Source: Xanthobacteraceae bacterium (GTDB lineage Bacteria; Pseudomonadota; Alphaproteobacteria; Rhizobiales; Xanthobacteraceae). Taken from it: a DNA stretch of 57,313 nucleotides. Below, piece after piece: positions 33,973 to 42,757 of this stretch (its first letter is position 1; each line of letters begins with the position of its first letter). The stretch lies in the NCBI GenBank assembly GCA_029239875.1, contig JARBUD010000028.1, positions 1 through 57,313 on the forward strand, written 5' to 3'. Both the position numbers and the translations under genes were made by a program. The notes beneath the pieces were generated by a model. The model was not told the DNA's origin, searched no databases, and was given only the letters and a program-made list of their open reading frames with translations.

Positions 33973-36680
33973 TCAGCGTCCTTCTGGTCGGGCAGCAGCT
34001 TGTAGAGCACATCCGCGGTGAACGGCGTCTCACGCAGGCGCACGCCGGTGGCGTCGAAGATGGCGTTGGCCAGCGCCGCGGCGACCGGATTATAGGGGCT
34101 CTCGCTCATCGACTTGGCGCCCAGCGGGCCGATGGAATCATGGGTTCGGGCGAAGAACACCTCGGTGCGCGGCACGTCGGCGAAGGCGGGGATGTGGTAG
34201 CCGCGGAAGCTCGGATTGGCCACCGCGCCGTCCTCGTCGATCACCAGCTTCTCGTAGAGCGCCGCGCCGATCGCCTGCGCCACGCCGCCCTCCACCTGCC
34301 CGCGGCACTGCATGGGGTTGATGACGGTGCCGGCATCGGCGCCGTGCAGCGAGCGCAAAATCCGGATCTCGCCGGTGCGGCGATGCACGGCGACCTCGAA
34401 GGCCTGGACGTTGAAGGCGACCGAGCGCGGCGTGCCGGCGGCATCGCCGATAGCCTCCAGCGGCGCCAGATCAGTGAGCGTCACGCGCCGCGCGCCGGCG
34501 ATCACGTCCCCGCCCTCGATGCGGCAGTGCTCGGCCGCCACGCCGAGCTTCGCCGCTGCCGCCTGCCGGATCGTTGCAGCCAACGCCTCGGCCGCCTTGC
34601 GCGTCGCCTCGCCGGCGACCACCGTGCCGGTCGAGCCATAGGCGCCGGTGTCATGCGCGACATGCTCGGTGTCGGACTGGCGCACGGCGATCTGCCCGGC
34701 GGATGCGCCGAGCAAGGTAGCGGCGATCTGCACATGCACAGTCGTCGTGCCGTTGCCGAACTCGGCGGTGCCGGTCAGCAACTCGTAGCGGCCCTCGGTG
34801 GTGAGGCGCAGGCGCGTCTGGGCGACATGGCCGCGCGGGGGGATGGTGTCGATCATCGCCGCCGCCATGCCGCGGCCAATAAGCCAGTCGTCGGACAATC
34901 GCTCGGGCGACGGCCTCGACAGCGCCTCCTCCACCGCGTCGAGGCACTGGCCGAGGCCGTAGCTGCCGATCTCGACGTCATGGTGCGTCTGCGACCACGA
35001 CACCATGGCGTCGCCGGGCGTCACCACGTTGAGCCGGCGCAGCGTGAAGGGATCGAGCCCGAGCTTTCCCGCCAGCTCGTCCAGCGCCGATTCGACGGCG
35101 AAATTGGTCTGGCTCAGCCCATAGCCGCGAAAGGCGCCGCTCGGCAGCGTGTGGGTGTAGACCGCATGGCCGTCGACCCGCTTGTTCGGGCAGCGATAGA
35201 GCGCGATGCACTCGCCGGCGCCGTGGAACAGCACGCCGGCGGCGTGATTGCCGTAGGCGCCGGTATTGGAGAGCATGCGCATGGAGATGGCGGTGAGCCT
35301 CCCGTCGCGCGTGGCGCCTAGCTTCACGCTCACGCGCATGGGATGGCGGCTGGTCGAGGCGGCGAACTGTTCGGGCCTTGTATATTCCAGCTTCACCGGC
35401 CGGCCGGTCCTCAGCACCGCCAGCGCGACGATGTCCTCGACCAGCATCTCCTGCTTGCCGCCGAAGCCGCCGCCGACGCGCTCAGTGAAGACGCGCACCT
35501 GCTCGCGCGGCAGGTCATAAAGCGTGCACAGAGCATCGCGGGTGAGGAAGGGCGTCTGCGACGAGGTGCGAAGGGTGAGCCGCCCGTCGGCGGCGCGCCA
35601 GCCGATGCAGCCATGCGTCTCTAGATGCGCGTGCTGCACGCGCTGGCTCACATAGGTCGCCTCGTGGATGATTTCCGCCGCTTCGAAGCCGGCGGCGATG
35701 TCGCCGACCTCGCCATGCAGCTCGGCGACGATGTTGCGTGCCTTGTCGGCAATGCGCGAATCCGCATTCTTCCCGCCATGCACCAGCGGCGCGCCGGGGG
35801 CCATCGCCTGTTCCGGATCGAACACGGCCGGCAACACCTCGTACTCGACCACGAGCGCGTCGCGTCCCGCCTCCGCCGCCGCCTCGCTCGTCGCCAGCAC
35901 CGCGGCGACGCGCTGGCCGACATGGCGGAGGACATCGTCCAGCACGCGCGTATCGTCGACGTCGTCCATGTAGTGGTGATGCCGCGCGCTCGAAAAATGC
36001 CGGGCCGGCGCGTCCTCATGGGTGAGCACGGCGACGACGCCGGGCAGCGCCAGCGCGGCGGACGCGTCGATGCGCAGGATGCGCGCATGCGGGTGCGGCG
36101 AGCGCAGCAGCTTCATGTGCAGGAGGCCGGCGAGCTCGCCCTCCGGCGCGACATCCATCGTGTAGCGCGCCGTGCCGGTAAGGATGGCCGGCCCGGCCGG
36201 CGCCGGCAGGTTGCCGCCCGCCGCCGCCACGCTCGGCTCGGCATCCCGCACACCGGCGATGGCGTCGGCGATGGCGCGATAGCCGGTGCAGCGGCACAGG
36301 TTGCCCTTCAGCGCCACCGGAAGCTCCGCCTTCTGGCCCTGGTCGAGGCTGGCGGCGGTCATCACCATGCCGGCGGTGCAGAAGCCGCACTGGAAGCCCT
36401 GCGCATCGAGGAACGCCTGCTGCATCGGGTGCAGGCCATCCCCCTCGGCGGTCGCGGCCAGCCCTTCGATGGTGGTGACGGCCCGCCCCTCGGCGCGGTG
36501 GGCGGGAACGAGGCAGCTATGCACCGGCCGGCCGTCGAGATGCACGGTGCAGGCACCGCAATCGCCGGCGTCGCAGCCCTTCTTCACCCCGAACCAGCCG
36601 AGTTCGCGCAGCAGCGTGCGCAGGCACTGGCCGGGCCGCGGCGCGATCTCCTGCACATGGCCGTTGACGGTGAGGTTCAC
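33969..36680 (-). CDS. Xanthine dehydrogenase, fused 2Fe-2S and molybdopterin subunit
   Basis: This 903-residue protein combines two subunits that are usually separate. Residues 1 to about 160 are the 2Fe-2S domain, with Cys36, Cys41, Cys44 and Cys56, plus CGFC and CRC for the second cluster. From about residue 180 ([11 protein letters not shown]) onward is the molybdenum domain, with [11 protein letters not shown] near 420 and the catalytic Glu in [12 protein letters not shown] near the C-terminus. I took GTG at 36680, which overlaps the FAD-subunit stop; more upstream starts run through that gene. Neighbouring uricase and guanine deaminase make xanthine the likely substrate. Confidence 0.9.
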   Translation of the reverse strand: MNLTVNGHVQEIAPRPGQCLRTLLRELGWFGVKKGCDAGDCGACTVHLDGRPVHSCLVPAHRAEGRAVTTIEGLAATAEGDGLHPMQQAFLDAQGFQCGFCTAGMVMTAASLDQGQKAELPVALKGNLCRCTGYRAIADAIAGVRDAEPSVAAAGGNLPAPAGPAILTGTARYTMDVAPEGELAGLLHMKLLRSPHPHARILRIDASAALALPGVVAVLTHEDAPARHFSSARHHHYMDDVDDTRVLDDVLRHVGQRVAAVLATSEAAAEAGRDALVVEYEVLPAVFDPEQAMAPGAPLVHGGKNADSRIADKARNIVAELHGEVGDIAAGFEAAEIIHEATYVSQRVQHAHLETHGCIGWRAADGRLTLRTSSQTPFLTRDALCTLYDLPREQVRVFTERVGGGFGGKQEMLVEDIVALAVLRTGRPVKLEYTRPEQFAASTSRHPMRVSVKLGATRDGRLTAISMRMLSNTGAYGNHAAGVLFHGAGECIALYRCPNKRVDGHAVYTHTLPSGAFRGYGLSQTNFAVESALDELAGKLGLDPFTLRRLNVVTPGDAMVSWSQTHHDVEIGSYGLGQCLDAVEEALSRPSPERLSDDWLIGRGMAAAMIDTIPPRGHVAQTRLRLTTEGRYELLTGTAEFGNGTTTVHVQIAATLLGASAGQIAVRQSDTEHVAHDTGAYGSTGTVVAGEATRKAAEALAATIRQAAAAKLGVAAEHCRIEGGDVIAGARRVTLTDLAPLEAIGDAAGTPRSVAFNVQAFEVAVHRRTGEIRILRSLHGADAGTVINPMQCRGQVEGGVAQAIGAALYEKLVIDEDGAVANPSFRGYHIPAFADVPRTEVFFARTHDSIGPLGAKSMSESPYNPVAAALANAIFDATGVRLRETPFTADVLYKLLPDQKDAE

Positions 36681-37501
36681 GCCGCCCCCTCCGCCAGCTC
36701 CGCGCATATCTCCTGCGCGAACAGCCCGGTCATGTGGCGCCGCCAATCCGGCCGGCCGTGGATGTCGTCGTAATAGAGCGCGTCGGGAATCGCCCGCGCG
36801 AGCCGCTCCGCCAGCGCCGCCCGGTCCGGAAGCGCGGAGAAGTCCAGCCGCACCGGCCTGCGGGTGGACGCGGTGACGGTGAGCGCGAAGCCGCCGTCCC
36901 GCGCGAGCGTGCCGATGACGAGCACGCCGGAGCGGCCATGCGAGGTGAGCGAGCAACGGCGGAAGGCGACGCGGCGCATCAGAGCCTCGACCGGCAGCTC
37001 GATGGCGCGCAGGATCTCGCCCGCTTCCAGCGCATTCTCGCGCGGCCCGTGCACGAAATCGGCCACCTTCACGCGCCGCTCCTGCCCATCCGGCGACCAG
37101 ACGAGGCAGGTGCCGTCGAGCGCGGCGCAGAGCGAGATCATCGGCCCGGCCGGCAAGGCGAGGCAGATATTGCCGCCCACCGTCGCCATGTTCCAGATCT
37201 TGAACGAGGCGAGGAAGGCGCGGCAGCATTGCGGGATCAGCGGCGCCGCGCTCCAGCCCGAAGGCGGCTCGAAGGCGTGGAGCTGCGCGATGGTGCAGGT
37301 GGCGGAAATCGTCAGCCCCGCCTCGCCCGCCAGCAAGGGCGCCCAGTCGAGGTCGGTCAGGTCGATGAGCCGGCGCACCGCCGGCTGCGGCTCGGAGAAC
37401 AGGAAGGTGCCGCCGGCGAGGAAGGCGTCGCCGGCATCGAAGCCGCCGAGCTCGGCGCGGGCGCGGGGCCGCAGAACCTCCGTGACCGTGTTGAGATCCA
37501 C
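36677..37501 (-). CDS. Xanthine dehydrogenase FAD-binding subunit
   Basis: The 274-residue subunit binds FAD and passes electrons from the 2Fe-2S clusters to NAD+. Family motifs are [12 protein letters not shown] near residue 30, an FAD-pyrophosphate motif variant, and [24 protein letters not shown] near 120, which is the second FAD-contact loop. The start is GTG at 37501, ten bases after the uricase stop. Its own stop overlaps the GTG of the large subunit. With a fused large subunit, the enzyme would be a two-gene (alpha-beta) xanthine dehydrogenase. Confidence 0.9.
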   Translation of the reverse strand: MDLNTVTEVLRPRARAELGGFDAGDAFLAGGTFLFSEPQPAVRRLIDLTDLDWAPLLAGEAGLTISATCTIAQLHAFEPPSGWSAAPLIPQCCRAFLASFKIWNMATVGGNICLALPAGPMISLCAALDGTCLVWSPDGQERRVKVADFVHGPRENALEAGEILRAIELPVEALMRRVAFRRCSLTSHGRSGVLVIGTLARDGGFALTVTASTRRPVRLDFSALPDRAALAERLARAIPDALYYDDIHGRPDWRRHMTGLFAQEICAELAEGAA

Positions 37502-37511
37502 GCTTTGTGCC

Positions 37512-38351
37512 TCAGCCGCGCCCGACCGTACACTCGATCTGGCCGTGCGGCTCGTCGGTCGGGGTGAACACCTGCCCGTTGAAGCCGCGGCCGAAGGGCG
37601 AGAGGTCGATGGGAAGATAGTGCTTGTTCGGGCAGGCCATGCTGATCTCGGCCACTTCCGGCACGGCGGCGAGCACCGCCTCGCCCATGAGATACATGGT
37701 GTTCTGCACGCCCGGACTGTAGGTGCCGGCGAACACCTTCAGCGCCGCCGCCAGCACCGCCGCATTGGCCTGGGGATAGGAGGCGGGCACGCCCGACCAG
37801 ACCCAGGAGGCGTCCATCGCGGTGGCGAAGAGCCGGTCGGCGGTCGGCTTCAAGGTCGTGGCCTCGTCGAACCAGTAGTTCTCCCAGCCGGACTGCGTGG
37901 TCTTCAGGAAGGTCAGGCCGGTGATCCCGGAGACGAGGCGCGAGGCCTCGCGCGTCGCCGACAGCTCGACGAAGGGCTTGCCGTTGCCGTCGAGCACGAA
38001 GGCATGGTCGTGCGGGGCGCCGTCGACGGCGATGCGCGTCCATTTCGTCTCGGTGGCGGTGATGTCGACGCCCGTGACATGGTCGTAGCGGTCGAGAAAA
38101 TACTTGGCGAGGAAGCCGGCGAATTCCTCGTTCTCGGCGCCGACATTGTCGCGGGCGACGATGTTGACGATGTTCTTGATCGAGTCGGTGGCGACGACCT
38201 TCGAATTGTCGCCATCGGTATAGGCGGTGTCGAAATCGCCGCTCAGCATGACCTGCACCGAGAGCTCGCGCACCTCGTGGCGGGCGCTGTCGCGCTTCAC
38301 CCGCATGATGCGCACGCGGCCCTTGCCGTAGCTGTTGCGAATGAGCGGCAT
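37512..38351 (-). CDS. Urate oxidase (factor-independent urate hydroxylase)
   Basis: Uricase converts urate and oxygen to 5-hydroxyisourate and peroxide without a cofactor. The 279-residue sequence is the two-T-fold type: N-terminal RNSYGKGRVRIM with catalytic Lys10, VVATDSIKN with the Thr55-Asp56 pair, and NKHYLPIDLSPFG in the second half. The start ATG at 38351 gives the usual N-terminus. It is the first gene of the minus-strand purine operon and is divergent from the SDR gene across 217 bases, where promoters for both should lie. No peroxisome-like signal or transmembrane part is present. Confidence 0.94.
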   Translation of the reverse strand: MPLIRNSYGKGRVRIMRVKRDSARHEVRELSVQVMLSGDFDTAYTDGDNSKVVATDSIKNIVNIVARDNVGAENEEFAGFLAKYFLDRYDHVTGVDITATETKWTRIAVDGAPHDHAFVLDGNGKPFVELSATREASRLVSGITGLTFLKTTQSGWENYWFDEATTLKPTADRLFATAMDASWVWSGVPASYPQANAAVLAAALKVFAGTYSPGVQNTMYLMGEAVLAAVPEVAEISMACPNKHYLPIDLSPFGRGFNGQVFTPTDEPHGQIECTVGRG

Positions 38352-38568
38352 GGCCTCGTCTCCCCCTGTCACTGCCCGTTGCTTCGGCCCGCCATGCGAA
38401 ACCGATGCCAGCGCTCCCGACGCACGCCGGCACGGTCACTGTGGCATGCCGACCGCCCGGTCCGAAAGCCGCCAAAAGGCTGGGCGCGCAGGAGCGCCGG
38501 AACCGGGTGGCGCCGCCCGCCGACGCGCGCGACAGTGGCGGCGATTCGCCCCCTCCGTGAGATCGCCC

Positions 38569-39351
38569 ATGACCGAACCCAGCCTCCCGCGTCCCTTCCG
38601 CCTCGACGGCCGCGTAGCCCTCGTCACCGGTGCCGGCCGCGGCCTCGGCCTGGAGATGGCGAAGGCGCTGGCGAGCGCCGGGGCGAGCGTGATCGTCAAC
38701 GGGCGCGACGCGGGCCGGCTGGAAGAGGCGGCGCAGGCGATACGCGCGGCGACCGGGCGGCAGGCGGGCAGCGCCCCCTTCGACGTCGCCGACATCGCCG
38801 CCGGGCAGGAGGCGCTCGCCGGCATCGTCCGCGAGCATGGAAGGCTGGACATATTGATCAACAATGTCGGCGTGCGCGACCGCCGGCCCCTGCGCGATTT
38901 CTCCGCAGAGGAAGCGGCCGCCATCGTCGCCACCAACCTCGTGGCGCCGACCATGTTGGCGCGCGAGGCTGCCGAGATCATGGCGGCGCAGGGGCATGGG
39001 CGGCTGATCTTCGTCACCTCCATCGCCGGCCAGGCCGCCCTGCCGCGCGATCCCATCTACACCGCCGCCAAGGCCGGCCTTGCCGGGCTGATGCGGGCGC
39101 TCGCCGTGGAGTATGGCCGCACCGGCGTGACGTCGAACGCCATCTCGCCCGGCATGTTCGCCACGCAGACCAACGAGCGGCTGGTGGCGGATGCGGATTT
39201 CTCCGCCTTCGTCGATGTCCGCGTGCCGCTCGGCCGCTGGGGCCGGCCGCACGAGATCGGCCCGGCGGCAGTGTTCCTCGCTTCCGACGAGGCCTCCTTC
39301 GTCAACGGCCACGAGCTGGTGGTCGATGGCGGGCAGACCGTGCGCATGTAG
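38569..39351 (+). CDS. SDR-family NAD(P)-dependent oxidoreductase
   Basis: This 260-residue classical short-chain dehydrogenase has the cofactor motif TGAGRGLG near residue 22 and the NNVG strand motif near 100. The catalytic Ser lies in IFVTSIAGQ, with Tyr and Lys in YTAAK (YxxxK). The overall layout resembles gluconate 5-dehydrogenase and related sugar or polyol enzymes, but the substrate is not readable. It is divergent from the purine operon and 76 bases upstream of the TenA-like gene in the same direction. The ATG at 38569 is chosen because it starts the usual SDR N-terminus. Confidence 0.9.
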   Translation: MTEPSLPRPFRLDGRVALVTGAGRGLGLEMAKALASAGASVIVNGRDAGRLEEAAQAIRAATGRQAGSAPFDVADIAAGQEALAGIVREHGRLDILINNVGVRDRRPLRDFSAEEAAAIVATNLVAPTMLAREAAEIMAAQGHGRLIFVTSIAGQAALPRDPIYTAAKAGLAGLMRALAVEYGRTGVTSNAISPGMFATQTNERLVADADFSAFVDVRVPLGRWGRPHEIGPAAVFLASDEASFVNGHELVVDGGQTVRM

Positions 39352-39427
39352 AAGCCGGCGCCTCGCCCTCGACGCGCCCCCTCCCTCGCCCTAGAACCCC
39401 GGCGAAACCGGGAATGGAGGACGAGGG

Positions 39428-40072
39428 ATGAGCTTCAGCGAAGAACTGCGCGCGGAGAACGCCGAGGACTGGAACGCGGCGGTCGGGCACCGTTTCGTCG
39501 ACGAGATCTTCGCCGGTGCGGTCGATCCCGGCGTGATGCGCCGCTACCTGACGCAGGACTACCAGTTCGTCGACCGCTTCGTCGCCCTGCTCGGCATGGC
39601 CATCGCCACCGCCGACCGCTTTGAATCGCGCATCCGCTTCTCGCAATTCGCGGCGATGATCACCTCGGACGAGAACACCTATTTCCAGCGCGCCTTCGAC
39701 GCCCTCGGCGTGCCTGCGGCGGAGCGCGTTCATCCGGTCATCACCGCGCCGACCGCCGGCTTCCAGCAATTGATGAAGGACGCTGCCGAGACCAACGACT
39801 ATGCGAGCTGCCTCGCCGTGCTCACCGTGGCCGAATGGCTGTATCTTAGCTGGGCGGACCGGCCGGGCGTGGCGCTGCCGGGGGGCTTCGTCCATGCCGA
39901 ATGGATCACGCTGCACAATAATGACGGCTTCCGCGCCTTCGTGACCTGGCTGCGCGGCGAGCTCGACCGCGTCGGCGCGGCGAGCGACGAGGCGCGCCGG
40001 GCCCGCGCCGGCGCCTTCTTCAAGCGCGCGGTGGCGCTGGAGCGCGCCTTCTTCGACCACATCTACGACTAA
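39428..40072 (+). CDS. TenA/thiaminase-II-fold protein without the classical active-site cysteine
   Basis: The 214-residue all-helical protein resembles TenA, which salvages thiamine pyrimidine by hydrolysing amino-HMP or related compounds. The conserved Asp44 (TQDYQFVDRF) is in place, as is the helical C-terminus EARRARAGAFFKRAVALERAFF. The helix that carries the catalytic Cys of classical TenA (xPCxWxY) reads VAEWLYLSW here: Ala135 takes the Cys place and Glu136 follows. That agrees with the Cys-less TenA_E subgroup. No thi gene or TPP riboswitch is near, so a thiamine role is inferred from fold only. Confidence 0.82.
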   Translation: MSFSEELRAENAEDWNAAVGHRFVDEIFAGAVDPGVMRRYLTQDYQFVDRFVALLGMAIATADRFESRIRFSQFAAMITSDENTYFQRAFDALGVPAAERVHPVITAPTAGFQQLMKDAAETNDYASCLAVLTVAEWLYLSWADRPGVALPGGFVHAEWITLHNNDGFRAFVTWLRGELDRVGAASDEARRARAGAFFKRAVALERAFFDHIYD

Positions 40073-40100
40073 AGCAGAAGTGATCGCCGCGCCAGCAATT

Positions 40101-40125
40101 ACGACCATTGCCCGGCAATGGTCGT
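40101..40125 (+). terminator. Hairpin after the TenA-like gene
   Basis: ACGACCATTGCC and its exact complement flank a single C, giving a 12-bp stem 28 bases after the stop. No T-run follows, so it is a candidate terminator or mRNA end stabiliser rather than a textbook intrinsic terminator. Confidence 0.5.
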
Positions 40126-40445
40126 GCGGAGCGGCGCGGCCTCATCTTGCATCCAGCGCATAGTTCGTATGCGTACACCGCACTCTATTGTGAAGAAGCC
40201 TCCGCATGCCCCGCAGGGTTGCACGCCGGCAAATTGCTCGAACGCCAGAAATATTCTGAAATGAATGTCGTCCCGGCAGGGATAATGCACACCACTGGCG
40301 AAAGGCCACGGCATCTTCACCTTGAGCAGGTCGACACAGGCATCGCACCGGGAAGATCACGAACGCATCAGCAATCGAACGGTAAATTCGGCTTACCTGT
40401 CGAGTTTTTAACTTTTCTCAGGCCGCATTGGTCTATGATTGCTTA

Positions 40446-40473
40446 TTGACGTTTCCCATTTTGGTGCTAAATC
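40446..40473 (+). promoter_or_regulatory. Candidate mucR promoter
   Basis: TTGACG (40446-40451) and TAAATC (40468-40473) lie 16 bases apart, with a TG two bases before the -10-like box (TGCTAAAT). The -10 match is weak, but the position 27 bases before the mucR start and upstream of GGAGG (40489-40493) is right. Confidence 0.5.
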
Positions 40474-40499
40474 CGTGTCGTTCTCAATGGAGGAAATAA

Positions 40500-40964
40500 A
40501 TGTCGGATCAGGATAGCTCATCGGTCGACTATCTCGGCCTCACCGCTGATGTCGTTGCCGCTTTTGTCGGCAATAATTCCGTTCCAGCCACCGAGCTTCC
40601 CGATCTCATCGCCAAGGTGCATGGCGCGCTGCTTCGTCTCTCCACCCCGGCCCCGGCCGTGGTCGAGGAGGTTCTGAAGCCCGCCGTTCCGGTCAAGAAG
40701 TCGGTCACGCCGGAATATATCATCTGCCTTGAGGACGGTCTGAAGTTCAAGTCGCTCAAGCGTCATCTGCGTACCAAGTACAACATGACGCCGGAAGAAT
40801 ACCGCGCGAAGTGGGGCCTGCCGAACGACTATCCGATGGTCGCTCCGAGCTATGCCGAGGCCCGCTCGAACCTTGCCAAGAAGATGGGCCTCGGCCAGCA
40901 GCGCAAGAAGCCGGTGGCGCCCGCTCCGGCCAAGGGCCGCGGCCGCGCCAAGAAGGTCGCGTGA
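40500..40964 (+). CDS. mucR: MucR/Ros-family transcriptional regulator
   Basis: This 154-residue global regulator is typical of rhizobial relatives, where it controls exopolysaccharide, motility and host interaction. The N-terminal oligomerisation region has [16 protein letters not shown]. The C-terminal DNA-binding domain has [19 protein letters not shown], then [19 protein letters not shown] and a basic Lys/Pro/Ala tail. Zinc-ligand candidates are Cys76, Asp79 and His89, but the usual second His of the HLxTHYN motif is Lys93 here. GGAGG sits 6 bases before ATG. A strong bidirectional terminator follows the stop. Confidence 0.95.
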   Translation: MSDQDSSSVDYLGLTADVVAAFVGNNSVPATELPDLIAKVHGALLRLSTPAPAVVEEVLKPAVPVKKSVTPEYIICLEDGLKFKSLKRHLRTKYNMTPEEYRAKWGLPNDYPMVAPSYAEARSNLAKKMGLGQQRKKPVAPAPAKGRGRAKKVA

Positions 40965-40995
40965 CGTACATCTGAATCGGGCCGACGCCCGGAGA

Positions 40996-41036
40996 AATAA
41001 AAAGCCGCGCTGATTCGCTCAGCGCGGCTTTTTATT
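40996..41036. terminator. Bidirectional terminator between mucR and the amidotransferase gene
   Basis: A perfect 18-bp inverted repeat with a 5-base loop (TTCGC) contains the GC core AAAGCCGCGCTGA. It has T-rich flanks on both strands (CTTTTTATT each way), so it can stop converging transcripts from both sides. Confidence 0.92.
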
Positions 41037-41051
41037 TCGGTCCAGATGGTT

Positions 41052-41807
41052 TCAACGCGCCGGGACGGCGCCCCCGGCCAGCCAGTGGTCGAGGAAGGCG
41101 TCGAGCCACAGGCGGATGCGCCCGTCATGCTGCAGCCGGTCGAGGAAATGCGCACCGCGCGGCCGCGCGCCCGGCAGGTCGAACCGCGCGCTGCCATGCA
41201 CCGTCCAGCGGCACATCATGTGATGCGTCACCTCCGGGTGGAACTGCAGCCCATAGGCGGCCGGGCCGTAGCGGAAGGCCTGGTTGGGGAAGGTACGCCC
41301 CTCGGCCAGCAGCTCGGCGCCGGCCGCCAGCTCGAAGCCCTCGCGGTGCCAGTGATAGACATGGTCCGGCCACAGCCCGCCGGCCGCCGCCTCGTCCTCC
41401 AGCGCGCCGGCCAGCAGCGCCGCGCCGGCGCCGGTCGCCTGGATCGGGTAGTAGCCGATCTCCACCAGCCCTTCCGGATGCGGGGCGACGCGGGCGCCGA
41501 GGTGGCGGGCGAGCATCTGTGCGCCGAGGCAGATGCCCAGATACGGCTTGCCCTCGCTGAGCGGCACGCCGATCCAGTCGATCTCGGCGCGCACATAGTC
41601 ATGGCAGTCATTGGCGCTCTGCGGCCCGCCGAAGATCACCGCGCCGGCATGCCCCTCAAGCGTCGCCGGCAGCGCCTCGCCGAGGCAGGGGCGCCGGACG
41701 TCCAGCCGGTAGCCGCGCTCGACGAGCAGCCTCCCCACCCGTCCGGGCGAGGAATGCTCCTGGTGCAGCACGATCAGGACGGGCAGCGGATGAGAAGCGG
41801 AAGCCAT
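41052..41807 (-). CDS. Class-I glutamine amidotransferase-like protein
   Basis: The 251-residue cytoplasmic protein has the class-I amidotransferase triad: Cys in LGICLGAQMLA near residue 90, then His and Glu in GLQFHPEVTHHM near residue 195. It resembles the stand-alone GMP-synthase-like group, some of which hydrolyse gamma-glutamyl compounds. It has no attached synthase domain and no synthase gene beside it, so the ammonia acceptor is unknown. ATG at 41807 (MASASHPLPVLIVLHQ) is chosen; an upstream ATG at 41888 adds a low-quality leader. It converges with mucR across a shared terminator. Confidence 0.86.
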   Translation of the reverse strand: MASASHPLPVLIVLHQEHSSPGRVGRLLVERGYRLDVRRPCLGEALPATLEGHAGAVIFGGPQSANDCHDYVRAEIDWIGVPLSEGKPYLGICLGAQMLARHLGARVAPHPEGLVEIGYYPIQATGAGAALLAGALEDEAAAGGLWPDHVYHWHREGFELAAGAELLAEGRTFPNQAFRYGPAAYGLQFHPEVTHHMMCRWTVHGSARFDLPGARPRGAHFLDRLQHDGRIRLWLDAFLDHWLAGGAVPAR

Positions 41808-41952
41808 GGTCAGCGTCAGGCACGGGCCGGAGGGATGGACGGGCGACTCAGCAAGCGAGCCTATTCCGGCAAGCAAGGATGACGCCACGGATCGGCGCGC
41901 CGTTCAAGCCGCCGCGCGGCGGCGCTGTGCGATCTTGGGATTCAGCGGGTTG

Positions 41953-42000
41953 GATCATGTTCTCATCGCAAAAGTCATACAACTTTTGCGGAACATGATC
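41953..42000. repeat. Long interrupted palindrome at the end of the TerB-like gene
   Basis: Outer arms GATCATGTTC (41953-41962) and GAACATGATC (41991-42000) pair perfectly. Inner arms CGCAAAAGT (41967-41975) and ACTTTTGCG (41982-41990) pair perfectly around CATACA. Only TCAT on one side is unpaired. It abuts the TerB-like stop codon. It may act as that gene's transcript end; the sequence type resembles dispersed palindromes of rhizobial genomes. Confidence 0.75.
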
Positions 42001-42457
42001 AGTCGTCGAAATCGTCGCGCACGCGCTTGCGGATCTGCACGCGGTCGCGCGAGGAGATGTTGAGCAGCTCGGCCGCGCGCCAGACCAGATTGTCCTCGAA
42101 CTCGGTCAGCCCGCCATCGGCATAGGCGACCTCGAACATCATCTCGACCACGCGCTTGCGGCCTTCATCGTCCATGGCGCGGTTGAGCACGCTGGTGAAG
42201 GCGTAGAGGTCGACCGCCTCGGCGTCGCGCGCGATCGCCGCTTCCAGCAGCTTCTCGGCATCGGCCTCGTTCAGGGTGAAGCGCTCCGCCAGCAGGCGGC
42301 GCAGCTTGCCCATCTCGTCGGCACCGATCACCCCGTCGATGGTCACGACGTGCACCAGCAGCGCCGCCGCGGCGAGACGGTAATCGTTCTCCGCAAACGC
42401 CGTCGCCCGGTTGCCGCCGGCGATCTCGGCGATGAAATCGGTCAACGAGCGCAGCAT
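41999..42457 (-). CDS. TerB-like (tellurite-resistance fold) protein
   Basis: This 152-residue soluble helical protein has the TerB core pattern: LAAAALLVHVVTIDGVIGADEMGKLRRLL near residue 30, then EVAYADGGLTEFEDNLVWRAAELL near 110. Paired acidic metal-binding turns (DGVIGADE and DGGLTEFE) are characteristic. Single-domain TerB proteins are common in this group and are usually not tied to tellurite; their role is unclear, perhaps membrane-linked stress sensing. ATG at 42457 gives the normal N-terminus. No other ter gene is present in the window. Confidence 0.85.
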   Translation of the reverse strand: MLRSLTDFIAEIAGGNRATAFAENDYRLAAAALLVHVVTIDGVIGADEMGKLRRLLAERFTLNEADAEKLLEAAIARDAEAVDLYAFTSVLNRAMDDEGRKRVVEMMFEVAYADGGLTEFEDNLVWRAAELLNISSRDRVQIRKRVRDDFDD

Positions 42458-42757
42458 GCCGGCGGGCTCCCCTGCGGCGTGGCGGACAGGCGAAAAAGGA
42501 AAGGGGTCCCGGCGACCGGGCCTCAAGTCGTGCCTAACGTAATCGCCGGCACGGCGCAACGGCCGCCGCCCCGCGCGCGATATATCCGCCGTGCTGCGGT
42601 GCAAGGGCGCCACACATGATCAGGCGTTCGCGACAGCCGCGCCGTCCGCGGCGGGTGCATCCCAAAAAAGCGCCCGACGGGTCGAGGAACCCGCCGGGGG
42701 AGAGGTTGGAGAAAGACGTGTCGTCGCGGCGCGGTCCGTCGCCCGCGCCGGGCCGGC
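42458..42757. other. Gene-free region between TerB-like gene and gntR
   Basis: This 300-base, very GC-rich stretch has no convincing gene on either strand. I see only short imperfect inverted repeats (for example GACGGGT with ACCCGC near 42675-42695) that may end the gntR transcript. Confidence 0.5.

Larger units (their letters stand above)
40073..40499. other. Gene-free region between the TenA-like gene and mucR
   Basis: This 427-base stretch has no convincing gene. It begins with a perfect hairpin (40101-40125) and becomes AT-richer toward mucR, with T- and A-tracts near 40410 and 40450. It most likely holds the end of the TenA transcript and a long leader or regulatory region for mucR; MucR proteins prefer AT-rich DNA and often control themselves. 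Confidence 0.6.

Noticed and set aside
36681..37229. An N-terminal extension of the xanthine dehydrogenase large subunit
   Set aside because: The open frame upstream overlaps the FAD-subunit gene and has no domain; the GTG at 36680 begins exactly at the 2Fe-2S domain.
41999..42457. A tellurite-resistance operon
   Set aside because: Only a single TerB-like gene is present; no terZ, terD, terC or tehA genes flank it, so the resistance label is not supported.
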